Of a stretch of 64,000 nt of DNA, positions 36,283 through 45,330 are shown one piece after another (position 1 is the stretch's first letter; each line of letters begins with the position of its first letter). The stretch is taken from NCBI RefSeq assembly GCF_028368935.1, contig NZ_JAQNDK010000004.1, positions 682,001 through 746,000 on the forward strand, read 5' to 3'. Position numbers and translations under genes: made by a program. The notes under the pieces are model-generated. The model did not search any database, was not told the origin of the DNA, and saw only the letters and a list, made by a program, of their open reading frames with translations. The DNA is from Sorangium aterium (GTDB taxonomy: Bacteria > Myxococcota_A > Polyangia > Polyangiales > Polyangiaceae).

Positions 36283-37605
36283 TCAGAACGCGTTGAAGGT
36301 GCCGAGGAAGAGGGGGGGGCCGGCGAACGCGGCGTCGAGGAGGGCGGCCGCCTTGGCGCTGCCCACCACGAAGCCCTGGCCCAGGAGATCGCGCGCCGAG
36401 GCGGCGCCGAAATAGATCTGCGTGAGCCGCTCGATGGAGAGCGAGAGGCGGTCTCCCGCCGTGCTGCCGGGCGCCGTCTGGACGCCGCGCGCCGCGAAGG
36501 TGACGTCGAAGGCGCGCGGCGCGTCCGTGAACACGGGGTCCTCGACGTCGACGCCGATGGCGCCGCGGACGCCGTGCTTCCGCGGCGACGGGTGCAGCGC
36601 GAGCGCGGCGGCGACGTCGACGATGCGCCCCATCGCGCCCGCCGCCGTCAGGCCGAGGACGCTGCGCCGCTGCGCCGTGTGCGCGGGCGGGCACAGGCCG
36701 GCGGGGTGCCGGGCCGCCGTCTCGTACACGATCGGCTCGTCGCGGATGCCGGGCTCGTCGAGCAGCGGCGCGCCCTGGCCGCGCGGGAGCGTCAGCTCCA
36801 CGACCTCGTACTGATCGCCGAGCGCGCCGAGGAAGCCGATGAGCCCCCGGTAAGCGCCCGGCGTCGGCGCGTGGAGCTCGCGGACGACCAGCTGCTGGGC
36901 GCCGTAGGCGCCGCCCTCCGGGACGTCGAAGAACAGGTAGCCGGCGATCGCCTTGGAGCCCGGATCCACGTAGACGGCGCCGCTCGGAGAGCGCTTGAAG
37001 ACGCGCACGTCCCACCAGTAGTCGCTCCGCTTCAGCTGCCCCGTCGTGTCGGCCCGCGCGACGTCGTAGGCCTGCTTGATGAGCGGCTCGTCCCGCGGGC
37101 GGGAGAAGGCCCGCACGTGGCGGCGCAGCACCGAGTCCGGGAGCCGATCGGGCGAGGTGCGCACGACGTCGCGGAGCTCGCAGACGCCGAAGCCGAACCT
37201 CCGGTAGAACGAGAGCCGGAAAGGGTGGAGCAGGGTGAGCGCCTCGCCCCGGCGGCGCATGCGGCGGAGGCTCTCGCGGACGAGCCGATCCGCGATGCCC
37301 CGGCGGCGGAACTCCGGGAGCACCGCCACGGACGAGAGGCCCTGGAACGGCACGTCCGCGCCCGCGAAGCTCATCGTCAGGTCGAGCGAGGCGACGTACC
37401 CGACGAGCTGGCCGTCGGTCTCCGCGACGATCACGTTGTCGAGGGCGAGGTGCGCGTGCTCGGTGAAATACCGCAGCCACGCCTCTGGATCACCCGCCTG
37501 GAACGCGCGGTAGGCGACCGTCGCGAGGGTGCCCTCCTCGCCCTTGCGGGCGCTGCGAAACACGAGCTCATGGTTGGAACGGCTCGGGGTGCGGGCGCGG
37601 GCCAT
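36283..37605 (-). CDS. Eis-like N-acetyltransferase (GNAT plus sterol-carrier-like domain)
   Basis: ATG 37605 gives 440 aa. The N-terminal GNAT domain has the acetyl-CoA loop (SSVAVLPEFRRRGIADRLV) and FYRRFGFGVCE. A second GNAT-like region follows, and the C-terminal 110 residues resemble the SCP2-like domain ending in a conserved Phe (GTFNAF), as in Mycobacterium Eis, where the terminal carboxylate takes part in catalysis. Eis enzymes acetylate aminoglycosides, peptides or other polyamines. The start lies five bases after the stop of the upstream Ser/Thr kinase gene on the same strand, so the two are translationally coupled. This suggests the kinase acts on it or in the same pathway. Confidence 0.85.
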   Translation of the reverse strand: MARARTPSRSNHELVFRSARKGEEGTLATVAYRAFQAGDPEAWLRYFTEHAHLALDNVIVAETDGQLVGYVASLDLTMSFAGADVPFQGLSSVAVLPEFRRRGIADRLVRESLRRMRRRGEALTLLHPFRLSFYRRFGFGVCELRDVVRTSPDRLPDSVLRRHVRAFSRPRDEPLIKQAYDVARADTTGQLKRSDYWWDVRVFKRSPSGAVYVDPGSKAIAGYLFFDVPEGGAYGAQQLVVRELHAPTPGAYRGLIGFLGALGDQYEVVELTLPRGQGAPLLDEPGIRDEPIVYETAARHPAGLCPPAHTAQRRSVLGLTAAGAMGRIVDVAAALALHPSPRKHGVRGAIGVDVEDPVFTDAPRAFDVTFAARGVQTAPGSTAGDRLSLSIERLTQIYFGAASARDLLGQGFVVGSAKAAALLDAAFAGPPLFLGTFNAF

Positions 37606-37610
37606 GCCGG

Positions 37611-38498
37611 TCAATCTACCTTGGGAGGCGCGCTCCCTGGGCCCGGCGGCCCGGCGGCGGCCCGGCGGAGCGCTTCGGACATCTCCTCGGCCGATCCGAA
37701 GCGGCCGGACGGCTCACGGGCAAGCGCCTTGACGAACCACGCGTCGAGGGCAGGCGTGATCTCGGCGCAACGCTGGCTCGGAGGCGAGAAGGTGCCGATC
37801 CGGATGGCGCCGAGGAGGGCCTCGATCCCCTTCTGCTCGAACGGCGGCGCGCCGGTGAGCGCGTGGTAGGCCATGACGCCCACGGACCAGAGATCCGAGC
37901 GGCCGTCGACCAGCTTCGGGTTGAAGAACTGCTCCGGGCTCATATAAACGAGGCTGCCGACCACCGCGCCCGTGTTCGTCAGCGTGGTCCCATCCGGGTC
38001 GACATCCCCCCTGGCGACCCCGAAATCGAGCAGCTTGACGCAGGTGCCTCCGTCGGTGTCGGCGAGGAAGACGTGCTGTGGCGTGATGTCCCGGTGAATG
38101 ATGCCGAGCTTGTGCGCGGCGGTGAGCCCCGCGCAGAGCTGCGAGACGAGGGCGAGTGTCTCCTCCAGGGGGAGGCGCCCGGCGCGCGCTAGCAGGTCGG
38201 ACAGCTCCTCGCCCCGCAGCAGCTCCATCACGATGTACGAGAGGCCGTTGGCGGCGACGCCGTGCTCGTACACCTCGGCCACGTGGGGGCTCTTGATCCT
38301 CGTCATGAGCGCGCCTTCGCGGTGGAACCGGGCGACCGCGGTCGCATCGGTCGCGAGCGACGCAGAGATGAACTTGACGGCGACCTCCTTGCCGAGCCCG
38401 AGGTGATGCGCCGTCCAGATGCTGCCGACGCCTCCCATCCGGAGGAGGCTGTCGAGCGTCAGGTGCGGCGCTACGTGGGATCCAGGCTCAAGCCGCAT
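37611..38498 (-). CDS. Soluble Ser/Thr kinase-like protein with altered catalytic loop
   Basis: A 295 aa kinase domain with no transmembrane segment. The glycine loop is RMGGVGSIW (20-28), the ATP lysine Lys42 (VAVKFI), DFG has Asp158, and MSPEQF is present. The catalytic loop reads HRDITPQH (135-142) instead of HRDxKPxN. Thr139 replaces the conserved Lys; Ser or Thr there is seen in many myxobacterial kinases. His142 replaces the metal-binding Asn, which is much rarer. Activity is therefore doubtful, and a scaffold or pseudokinase role is possible. It is coupled to the Eis-like acetyltransferase gene five bases downstream and follows the Rieske gene by 73 bases. Confidence 0.85.
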   Translation of the reverse strand: MRLEPGSHVAPHLTLDSLLRMGGVGSIWTAHHLGLGKEVAVKFISASLATDATAVARFHREGALMTRIKSPHVAEVYEHGVAANGLSYIVMELLRGEELSDLLARAGRLPLEETLALVSQLCAGLTAAHKLGIIHRDITPQHVFLADTDGGTCVKLLDFGVARGDVDPDGTTLTNTGAVVGSLVYMSPEQFFNPKLVDGRSDLWSVGVMAYHALTGAPPFEQKGIEALLGAIRIGTFSPPSQRCAEITPALDAWFVKALAREPSGRFGSAEEMSEALRRAAAGPPGPGSAPPKVD

Positions 38499-38571
38499 AG
38501 ACAGTCAGTATGAATGATGCTCGCACCAGTGCACGTTTCTCCGGTCTCCGTCCGCCGGGCGGGCGGCCCGC

Positions 38572-40356
38572 TCAATACAGCCCGTCGGGTGGCCGCCCAT
38601 CGGACATGAACTTCTTGGCCACAGCCGCGATCCGGCGCGCGGAGAGCTCCCGCCGGACGGGGACGACGTGGGTGAGCAGCGCCGCGAGGTACGCGCCGTC
38701 GGGCCGAGGATCGGACGACTCGAGCCGCTCCAGCGCCTCGAGCGTCTTCACGGCGTGCGCCGTGAAAATGGGCCTCACCGCGGCGTCGAACGCGGCGAAG
38801 GGGGCGAGCTCGGCGAACGCGCGCCGGCGACCCGCGGCGTCGAGCTCCCGCGCGATCGCGAGCGCCGCGCCGACGTCGCGCGCCTCCACCGCCTGGAGCA
38901 GCCCGCCGCCTCGCGCGCGGGTAGCAGCAGTCGTAGCGGACGCCTGCGGCGCGGCGGCGTCCGCTTTGCGGAGCTTGCCGACGAAGCCGGCCGCGAGCAC
39001 CGCGAGCTGCGCGGCCTCGCGCGGGAGGGCCTCGCGCCCGAGCGCCGCCGCCGCCTCCGCGAAGGTGACGGCGTGGGTGACGTCGAGCACCCCGACCTCG
39101 GCGTCGAGGCGCGCTTCCCAGGCCGAGTCGAAGCGCGCGAGGCGGACGGCGGCGGCGTGGCCGATCGCGCCGAGCAGCGCGAGCGGCCCGGCGCCGCGCG
39201 CGAGCCAGCGCACCGTCGCCTCGACGGCCGGCTGCTCTCCTGCGAGCACCTCGGCCTCGAAGGCGGCGCGCTCCGCGCCCTCGAGCGGCGCGGCGTCCGG
39301 GCGCGTGGCCGCCGCGGCGCCGTCGGGGCCGGGCAGGGCCAGATCGGCGAGGCGCGCGAGCGCGGCGCGCGTGGCGGTGAAGGGGGGCAGGCTCGTGTCG
39401 GCGGTCGCCCAGGCGAGCTGCACCGTGGAGGCGGCGAGGACCTCGTCGGCGGCGGACGAGAACCGCTCGGCCAGCTCGAGCGCCTTCGAGAGGAAGATGG
39501 CGCCGTGCCCGTAGTCGTACAGGTGCTGCGCGACGAAGGGCATGAGCGCGCGGCGCGCGCCGGCCGTGCCGCGGATCTCGACGAGCTCGCGCATCCGCGC
39601 CTCGGCCTCGTCGCGGCGCTCCGCCGCGAGCGCCTCGCTCACCTTCGTCGGCTCGTCGAGCTCGAAGTCGGCGATGCGCGCGAGGGGCGAGCGGGCCCCC
39701 ACCTTGCCGTGGCCCTTGCCGCGGGGGCCTAGCCGGGTCGACGCCTCGCCGATCGCGTGGGCGGCGACCACGAACGCTTCCTCGGCGGGGATCCTGCCGC
39801 GCTCGACCCAGGCGCAGAGGTCCGCGAGCAGGGCGAGGCCGTGATCGAAGCCGTACTCGGCGCGCTCCGCCCCGTCCCTGGCGAGCACCTCGAACGCGAG
39901 GTGCAGGCTGCCGAGGCCGGTCTCCCCCCGGTGGAGCCCGAGCGCGCCCAGCCGGAGGCCCTCGCGCAGGGCGCGCGCCGGCTCGTCGCGCACGACGGCC
40001 TCCCGCAGGCCGGCGACGAGGCGCCGCACCTCGGCCGCGGTGTCGACGGCCCGGTTGAGCTGTACGCGCCCGTCGTCGATGCGGGTGGCGTAGCGCCGCA
40101 CGGGCTCGCCGCCGAACGTGCAGGCGCCCGAGGCGAGCTCGAACTTCCAGTTGTGCCACGCGCAGGTCAGCACGCCGTCGCGCAGCGCGCCCTGCGAGAG
40201 CGGGTAACCCTGGTGCGGGCAGCGATCGTCGAGCGCGTGGACCTCGCCGCCCCGGAGGACGCAGGCGAAGCGCCGCCCCGCGTCGTCCTTGCGCAGCACG
40301 GGCACCTCCGCCGAAAATTCGGAGAGGGGGCCCAGATCGATCCAGTCCGACTTCAT
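38572..40356 (-). CDS. Rieske [2Fe-2S] domain fused to a large helical domain
   Basis: ATG 40356 gives 594 aa. Residues 1-105 are a Rieske ferredoxin-like domain with both cluster motifs: CPHQG (Cys46, His48) and CAWHNW (Cys65, His68). The remaining 485 residues are Ala/Arg-rich and helical, with repeated pairs of helices and conserved-looking His residues (EVLARDGAERAEYGFDHGLALL, VVAAHAIGEAS, FVAQHLYDYGHGAIF, THAVTFAEAAAAL). The C-terminal part is not a ring-hydroxylase domain and I do not recognise it. Scattered histidines could bind a metal, which would make this a self-sufficient oxidoreductase, but that is speculation. RtcB lies 145 bases upstream on the same strand. Confidence 0.75.
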   Translation of the reverse strand: MKSDWIDLGPLSEFSAEVPVLRKDDAGRRFACVLRGGEVHALDDRCPHQGYPLSQGALRDGVLTCAWHNWKFELASGACTFGGEPVRRYATRIDDGRVQLNRAVDTAAEVRRLVAGLREAVVRDEPARALREGLRLGALGLHRGETGLGSLHLAFEVLARDGAERAEYGFDHGLALLADLCAWVERGRIPAEEAFVVAAHAIGEASTRLGPRGKGHGKVGARSPLARIADFELDEPTKVSEALAAERRDEAEARMRELVEIRGTAGARRALMPFVAQHLYDYGHGAIFLSKALELAERFSSAADEVLAASTVQLAWATADTSLPPFTATRAALARLADLALPGPDGAAAATRPDAAPLEGAERAAFEAEVLAGEQPAVEATVRWLARGAGPLALLGAIGHAAAVRLARFDSAWEARLDAEVGVLDVTHAVTFAEAAAALGREALPREAAQLAVLAAGFVGKLRKADAAAPQASATTAATRARGGGLLQAVEARDVGAALAIARELDAAGRRRAFAELAPFAAFDAAVRPIFTAHAVKTLEALERLESSDPRPDGAYLAALLTHVVPVRRELSARRIAAVAKKFMSDGRPPDGLY

Positions 40357-40501
40357 GGCTTCTCCGCGCGGCGGTGCGCGCCGCGGTGGGTACGCGGCGC
40401 GCGTCGTGAACGCGACGTGCATCGTAGCCGAGAGCGGGGCGGGGAGGGGCCGCGAACGGGGCCGCCGCGAAAAGTTCCCTGTCCGGACCCGCGCCGGTCG
40501 T

Positions 40502-41668
40502 TCACCCCTTCACGCAGAGGACCTGCCGGAGCTCGGCGACGATCTCCACGAGATCGCGCTGGTCTTCCATGACGCGCTCGATCGGCTTGTAGGCGGAGGG
40601 GATCTCGTCGAGGACGCCACCATCCTTGCGGCACTCGACCCCGGCCGTCTGCGCGGCCAGATCGCCGACCGTGAAGCGCCGCTTCGCCTCGCCGCGGCTC
40701 ATCCTGCGCCCCGCGCCGTGCGAGGCGCTCTCGAACGCCTCGGGGTTGCCGAGGCCGCGGACGATGTACGAGCGCGTGCCCATCGAGCCGGGGATGATGC
40801 CGAGCTCGCCCTTGCCTGCTCGGATCGCGCCTTTGCGCGTCACCAGCACCTCTTCGCCGAAATGACACTCTTCTGCCACGTAATTGTGATGGCAGTAGAT
40901 GGCGTCCTGGATCGCGAGCTCGGGGAAGTGCCGGCGGAGGACGCCCTCGGCGAGGTGGAACATGGCCTCGCGGTTCGTCCGCGCGTACCGCTGCGCCCAG
41001 AAGAGGTCGTGCCGGTAGGCCTTCATCTCCGGGGTGCCGGCGAGGAACACCGCGAGATCGCGATCGGGCAGGTCGCGGTTGTGGGCGAGCTTCTTCGCCG
41101 TGGCGATGTGGATCTCGGCGAGCTCCTTGCCGATGTTGCGAGAGCCGGAGTGGAGCATCAGCCACACGTCGCCGTCCGTGTCGAGGCAGAGCTCGATGAA
41201 GTGGTTGCCGCCCCCCAGCGTGCCGAGCTGACAGCGCGCCCGCGCGAACAGCCCCTGGACCTTCGGGCTCAGGCTCGCGAACTCGTCCCAGAGCGGGAGG
41301 CGCTCGAACCCCTCCGGCGGGGCGTCGTGGGCGGCGAACCCGACGGGGATCGCCCGCTCGATGTCGCTGCGGATCCGCCGGAGGTCGTCGGGCAGATCGG
41401 CCGCGGTGAGGTTCGTGCGGAGCGCGCCCATCCCGCAGCCGATGTCGACGCCGACGGCGGCCGGCGCGACCGCGTCCCGCATCGCGATGACCGAGCCGAC
41501 GGTCGCGCCCTTGCCGAAGTGGACGTCGGGCATGGCGGCGACGTGGTGGAACACCCAGGGCAGGGCGCTGATGTTCCGCAGCTGCTCCAGCGCGATCGAC
41601 TCGACCTCGTCCGGCCGGGTCCACAGCTTGATGTCCACGTTCTTGCCCTTGATCTGCGCGGGTCCCAT
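40502..41668 (-). CDS. rtcB: RNA-splicing ligase RtcB
   Basis: ATG 41668 gives 388 aa, within the range of shorter bacterial RtcB proteins. Metal and guanylate-site motifs are complete: MPDVHFGKGATVGSVIA, VGVDIGCGMGALRT (metal Cys), LGTLGGGNHFIEL, LHSGSRNIGK, IYCHHNY, SMGTRSYIV and the guanylated His in SHGAGRRMSR. RtcB joins 2',3'-cyclic-phosphate or 3'-phosphate RNA ends to 5'-OH ends using GTP and Mn, for tRNA splicing or RNA repair. No RtcA, archease or RtcR is next to it. Confidence 0.95.
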   Translation of the reverse strand: MGPAQIKGKNVDIKLWTRPDEVESIALEQLRNISALPWVFHHVAAMPDVHFGKGATVGSVIAMRDAVAPAAVGVDIGCGMGALRTNLTAADLPDDLRRIRSDIERAIPVGFAAHDAPPEGFERLPLWDEFASLSPKVQGLFARARCQLGTLGGGNHFIELCLDTDGDVWLMLHSGSRNIGKELAEIHIATAKKLAHNRDLPDRDLAVFLAGTPEMKAYRHDLFWAQRYARTNREAMFHLAEGVLRRHFPELAIQDAIYCHHNYVAEECHFGEEVLVTRKGAIRAGKGELGIIPGSMGTRSYIVRGLGNPEAFESASHGAGRRMSRGEAKRRFTVGDLAAQTAGVECRKDGGVLDEIPSAYKPIERVMEDQRDLVEIVAELRQVLCVKG

Positions 41669-41836
41669 GCGGGCAGAATAGCGCGGGGCGCATGCAGGCG
41701 AATAGCGAGGGCGCATGCGGCCGAATCGCGAGGCGCGCGTGCGGGCGCATCGCGAGGCGCGCGGCTACCCCGTTCGGCCTTGCGGGACCTCTGGGTTCTT
41801 GATACGCGTCGAATCGCCGCTTCGGGGTCCTTGTCC

Positions 41837-43750
41837 ATGCCGTCTGCTCGCGTGCTCTCCATCGCAACCCTGGCGGCCTTCGCCGCTCTGTCGTGTGGGG
41901 TCACGAGCGGTTGTGACGGCCGCAAGCCGAGCGAGGACCCCGCGGCCGGGAAGCTCGCCGCTGCACCTTCCGCGACGGCCAGCGCCGCGGAAGGTGCGGA
42001 AGGTGGACAGCGCGCCCTTCCCCCGGGCGACGACCGCTTCGCGGCCCAGATCGCGGCGAACCTGCCCCGGGTGCCCGACCCGGTGATCCAGCCGCCGGAG
42101 AACGGGGGCGCGGGCGCCGAGCTCGACAACGGCGCCTTCCGCGATCGCGCCGTCGCCTTCGTCCGTCAGGTGGCGGCGGGCGGTGACAAGGTGACGTGCG
42201 ATCTCGCCCTCTCGTCCAAACGCCCCTTCCGCGCCGTCGTGATGGGCTTTCGGGAGGGGAAGCAGATCGCCCGCGGGGAGGCGTCGGACGCGGGGCTCTG
42301 CGTCGCGCTGAAGGACGCCGCGCGCAGGGCCGTGGCCGCGGCGGGCGGCGCGCGCGAGGCGCTCGCGGGCGCGCGGCTGGTCGTGGAGCTGCCGGCTCAT
42401 CACGAGTCGATGGTGGAGAGCGTCGAGCGCCCGGGGAAGGGCGTCGAGCTCGTCGAGGGGCTCGTGCCGGTCCGCGCCCTCGACAAGGCCCTCCTCGCGC
42501 GGCGCATCGAGGACGGCAAAGGCTATCTCTTGCGCGTCATCGATCCGCGGCACAAGGGGGTTCACAAGTACTACCACGCCCCCGCGGACCGGTTCGAGCG
42601 CGAGTTGCACACGATCTACACCGCGTCTACGGCGCTGACGCTGCTCAAGCTGCACGCCTACAAGCCCGACGAGCGCCTGCTCCGCCTGGCGACGGAGGCC
42701 GCCGGCTTCATGATGGGCATGCAGAGCCGCGAGGCGCGCGATCGCACGGCCGGCGGCTTCTTCTACGCGTTCGACCTGGAGCGCGAGCGGCCCGAGCGCC
42801 GGCTGGTCGTCGGCACGGCGTCGAAGTCGATCTTCACGCTCCTCGAGCTCCACGGCGTCACGAAGGACAAGAGGTACCTCGAGTCCGCCGTGCTCGCGGC
42901 CGAGTGGCTGATCTCGATGCAGCGGCCGGACGGCAGCGTGCGCTCGGCCCTGATCGGGCAGGAGGGCGGAGCGTGGAAGGTCCAGGGCAAAGACTCGACG
43001 CTCTACACGGGGCAGGTCCTCTCCGCCCTGTCGCGCACCTACCGGGCCACGAAGAACAAGAAGTACCTCGACGCCGCGGCCCGGACCGCGGACTACCTGC
43101 TCGCCAGGATCGCAGAGAAAGGGTGTTTCCTCGGCGACGACTACAGGAAGCCCAACCCGATCTCGAGCTCGTGGGCGGTCCAGTCGCTCCTCGACTTCGC
43201 CAAGGCCGGCGGCGACCAGCGCGTCGAGCAGACCGTCTTCCGCTGCGCCGACGACCTCGTGAAGCGGCAGTGGCGCAGGCCCGAGGACGCCTACCGCTAC
43301 GGCCGCTGGCAGCGGTCGCTGTCGAGCAGCGGGAGCGGCTGGCTCGCCGAGGTGATGTCGGAGGTGTACCACCACTGCCGGAAGAAGGGCACCGAGGGCT
43401 GCGATCGGTACAAGGATGCGGTGGTCGCCGCGATCCGGTTGCTCTTGCAGTACACGTACGGTCCGGAGAGCTCGTTCGTTGTGAAGAACCCGCAGGCGGC
43501 CGCCGGCGGGGTGTTCTGGAGCGTCAGGGATCGCTACGTGCGCACCGACTCGGTGTGCCACGCGATGAACGCGTACCTCAACATGATAGGCGAGCTCGGC
43601 GACGGCCCGCTGCTCACGCTGCCCGAGCGGCCCCTCGCCGAGCGGATGGCGCTCTCCGCGGAGGCGGCGGGCGCGGGGCTCCCCGAGGACGAGGGCGAGG
43701 AGGCCGCCGCGGGGCAGTCCGGGCCGAAGGGCGACGACGCGGACGACTGA
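41837..43750 (+). CDS. Lipoprotein with alpha/alpha-barrel (six-hairpin-like) domain
   Basis: ATG 41837 starts a signal peptide with lipobox ALSC; 637 aa. After an Ala/Glu-rich spacer (residues about 35-75), residues 80-215 form an unassigned domain. Residues about 220-600 are regular helical hairpins with Gly-, Trp- and Tyr-rich turns: YTASTALTLLKLHAYKPDERLL, AAEWLISMQRPDGSV, AARTADYLLARIAEKGCFL, SSSWAVQSLLDFAKAGGD. This is the pattern of (alpha/alpha)6 barrels such as six-hairpin glycosidases and C5-epimerase-like proteins. No catalytic residue can be named from sequence alone. It probably faces the periplasm or outside and acts on a polysaccharide. It is divergent from RtcB. Confidence 0.72.
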   Translation: MPSARVLSIATLAAFAALSCGVTSGCDGRKPSEDPAAGKLAAAPSATASAAEGAEGGQRALPPGDDRFAAQIAANLPRVPDPVIQPPENGGAGAELDNGAFRDRAVAFVRQVAAGGDKVTCDLALSSKRPFRAVVMGFREGKQIARGEASDAGLCVALKDAARRAVAAAGGAREALAGARLVVELPAHHESMVESVERPGKGVELVEGLVPVRALDKALLARRIEDGKGYLLRVIDPRHKGVHKYYHAPADRFERELHTIYTASTALTLLKLHAYKPDERLLRLATEAAGFMMGMQSREARDRTAGGFFYAFDLERERPERRLVVGTASKSIFTLLELHGVTKDKRYLESAVLAAEWLISMQRPDGSVRSALIGQEGGAWKVQGKDSTLYTGQVLSALSRTYRATKNKKYLDAAARTADYLLARIAEKGCFLGDDYRKPNPISSSWAVQSLLDFAKAGGDQRVEQTVFRCADDLVKRQWRRPEDAYRYGRWQRSLSSSGSGWLAEVMSEVYHHCRKKGTEGCDRYKDAVVAAIRLLLQYTYGPESSFVVKNPQAAAGGVFWSVRDRYVRTDSVCHAMNAYLNMIGELGDGPLLTLPERPLAERMALSAEAAGAGLPEDEGEEAAAGQSGPKGDDADD

Positions 43751-43927
43751 AGAGAGCGCGCGCAGACGGGGATGGCGTCGCCGGAGGGCGCGCGGCCGCG
43801 GCCCGGCGTCGCTTCGCCGAGCGGGGCGCCCGAGAGCCGGAGAGCCGGCGGACCGCGCCTTCGGCGCGATCGAGAGGCGAGAGCACAGTGGCATGGATGA
43901 TTTGACGTTGTTCCAGGAGAACCGCGC

Positions 43928-44317
43928 ATGGCTCAGGTGAAGATCTACGGAATCAAGGAGAAGCTCAATCCGGTGAAGGAGGCCCTGTCGAGGGTGATCC
44001 ACGCCTGCGTCATGGAGGCGCTGCAGATGCCGCAGGACAAGCGGGCGCATCGCTTCTTCCCGATGGAGAGCGAGGACATGCTGGCGCCGGGCGGGCGCAC
44101 AGACGCCTATACGATCATCGAGATATCGATGATCACCGGGCGCAGCGTGGAGACGAAGAAGAAGCTCGTGCGGCTGCTGTTCGACAAGATCCGGGATGAG
44201 GTGGGGATCGACCACCAGGACATCGAGATATGCATCTCGGAGTCGCCGCCCCACGACTGGGGGTTTCGCGGGATGCACGGCGACGAGGTCAAGCTGAACT
44301 ACAAGATCAACCTCTAG
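43928..44317 (+). CDS. Tautomerase family protein lacking the catalytic N-terminal Pro
   Basis: A 129 aa protein with the body of the tautomerase_2 (MIF/4-OT superfamily) fold: VKIYGIKEKLNPVKEALSRV, AHRFFPMESEDM, YTIIEISMITGRSVETKKKL and DWGFRGMHGDE. A ribosome site (AGGAGA) lies eight bases before ATG 43928. Relatives begin Met-Pro, and after Met removal Pro1 is the catalytic base. Here codon 2 is GCT (Ala), one base away from CCT. The protein should be unable to carry out normal Pro1 chemistry, although the rest of the site looks preserved. It follows the alpha/alpha-barrel gene by 177 bases. Confidence 0.88.
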   Translation: MAQVKIYGIKEKLNPVKEALSRVIHACVMEALQMPQDKRAHRFFPMESEDMLAPGGRTDAYTIIEISMITGRSVETKKKLVRLLFDKIRDEVGIDHQDIEICISESPPHDWGFRGMHGDEVKLNYKINL

Positions 44318-44381
44318 GTCCGGGCGCTCGCGGGCTTCCCCGCGCGGCAGCGCGGGCCGGGCGCCGGTGCGGATCCGGCGG

Positions 44382-45218
44382 TCAGCGGGGCAGCACGGCC
44401 ACGATGCGCAGCGGCCCGCCGGAGCCGGCGCGGATCTTCATCGGGAGCGCGATGACGAGCGCGCCCCGCGGAGGCAGCGACTCCATCGAGGCGACGTTCT
44501 CGAACGCGGGGATATCCGCCCCGAGCAGCACCCGATGGGTGATGAAATCCTTCGACGGGCCGTTGTCGATGCTCGCCGTATCGATGCCGACCGCGCCCAC
44601 GTTCCGCGCGACGAGCGCCCGCGCGGCGTCCTCGCCGATGCCGGGGAAGTGCAGCGCCTCGGCGTGGCCAGGTCGATCGTCGCCGAGATACCTCTTCTTG
44701 TCAGGCCAGCGCGCGCCCCAGCCCGTCCGGATCAGCACGATGGTGCGCGGCTCGATGGCGCCGTGCGCCCGCTCGAACGCCTCGATGTCCGCCAGGTTCA
44801 CGAGGTAGTCGCTGTCCCTGGCCGCGGCGGCCGACACGTCCACCACCACCGCGGGGCCGACGAGGCGCGACAGGGGCACGGCGTCTGCGGTCGTTTTGCC
44901 CTCGGCGAAGTGGATGGGCGCGTCGAGGTGCGTGCCGCCATGCTCCGGCGCGCAGAGCGTGTATGCGGAGTAGAAGTAGCCGCCCTCGGTCTTGCCGTGG
45001 TGCACCGTCTCGTGGGCAAAGCCGGTCGTCGCCGTGGGCCAGTAAATGGTCTTGTCGTCGAAGGGATAGGTCAGGTCGACGAGCCGCGCGCCCTCGGGCA
45101 GGCGGACGGCGCTCGCGCCGGCGCCGGCAGAGGTGTCGCCCCGCGCTCCGGCCTGCTCCGCCGCGCAGCCCGCCGAGTGCGCGGCGAGCAAGATAACCGT
45201 CGAGATCAACGTTCGCAT
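44382..45218 (-). CDS. Cyclase/kynurenine formamidase-like lipoprotein
   Basis: A 278 aa protein with a lipoprotein signal (LLAAHSAGC). The mature part is a PF04199 cyclase-type metal hydrolase: VDLTYPFDDKTIYWP, the metal motif HGGTHLDAPIHF, IVLIRTGWG and GIDTASID. Members include kynurenine formamidase, polyketide cyclase and isatin hydrolase. Export and lipid anchoring put its substrate outside the cytoplasm. It lies 112 bases downstream of the luciferase-like monooxygenase gene on the same strand and may be cotranscribed with it. Confidence 0.9.
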   Translation of the reverse strand: MRTLISTVILLAAHSAGCAAEQAGARGDTSAGAGASAVRLPEGARLVDLTYPFDDKTIYWPTATTGFAHETVHHGKTEGGYFYSAYTLCAPEHGGTHLDAPIHFAEGKTTADAVPLSRLVGPAVVVDVSAAAARDSDYLVNLADIEAFERAHGAIEPRTIVLIRTGWGARWPDKKRYLGDDRPGHAEALHFPGIGEDAARALVARNVGAVGIDTASIDNGPSKDFITHRVLLGADIPAFENVASMESLPPRGALVIALPMKIRAGSGGPLRIVAVLPR

Positions 45219-45330
45219 CGAGCCCCTCCTGGCCGGCCATGCTACCGGCCGCGTGAGATGATCCTGTCACCGGCCTCGCGCCGGGGCATCGATCCTGACC
45301 TCGCTCGCCGGTCCGTCGCCTGACGCGCGT

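Noticed and set aside
40353-41867. Long frames overlapping RtcB on the same strand in other phases and antisense to it
   Set aside because: All RtcB motifs are in one phase; the others are low-complexity shadows.
43928-44317. Archease, because of the nearby RtcB gene
   Set aside because: The sequence has tautomerase motifs (YTIIEISMITGRSVETKKKL) and none of the archease ones.
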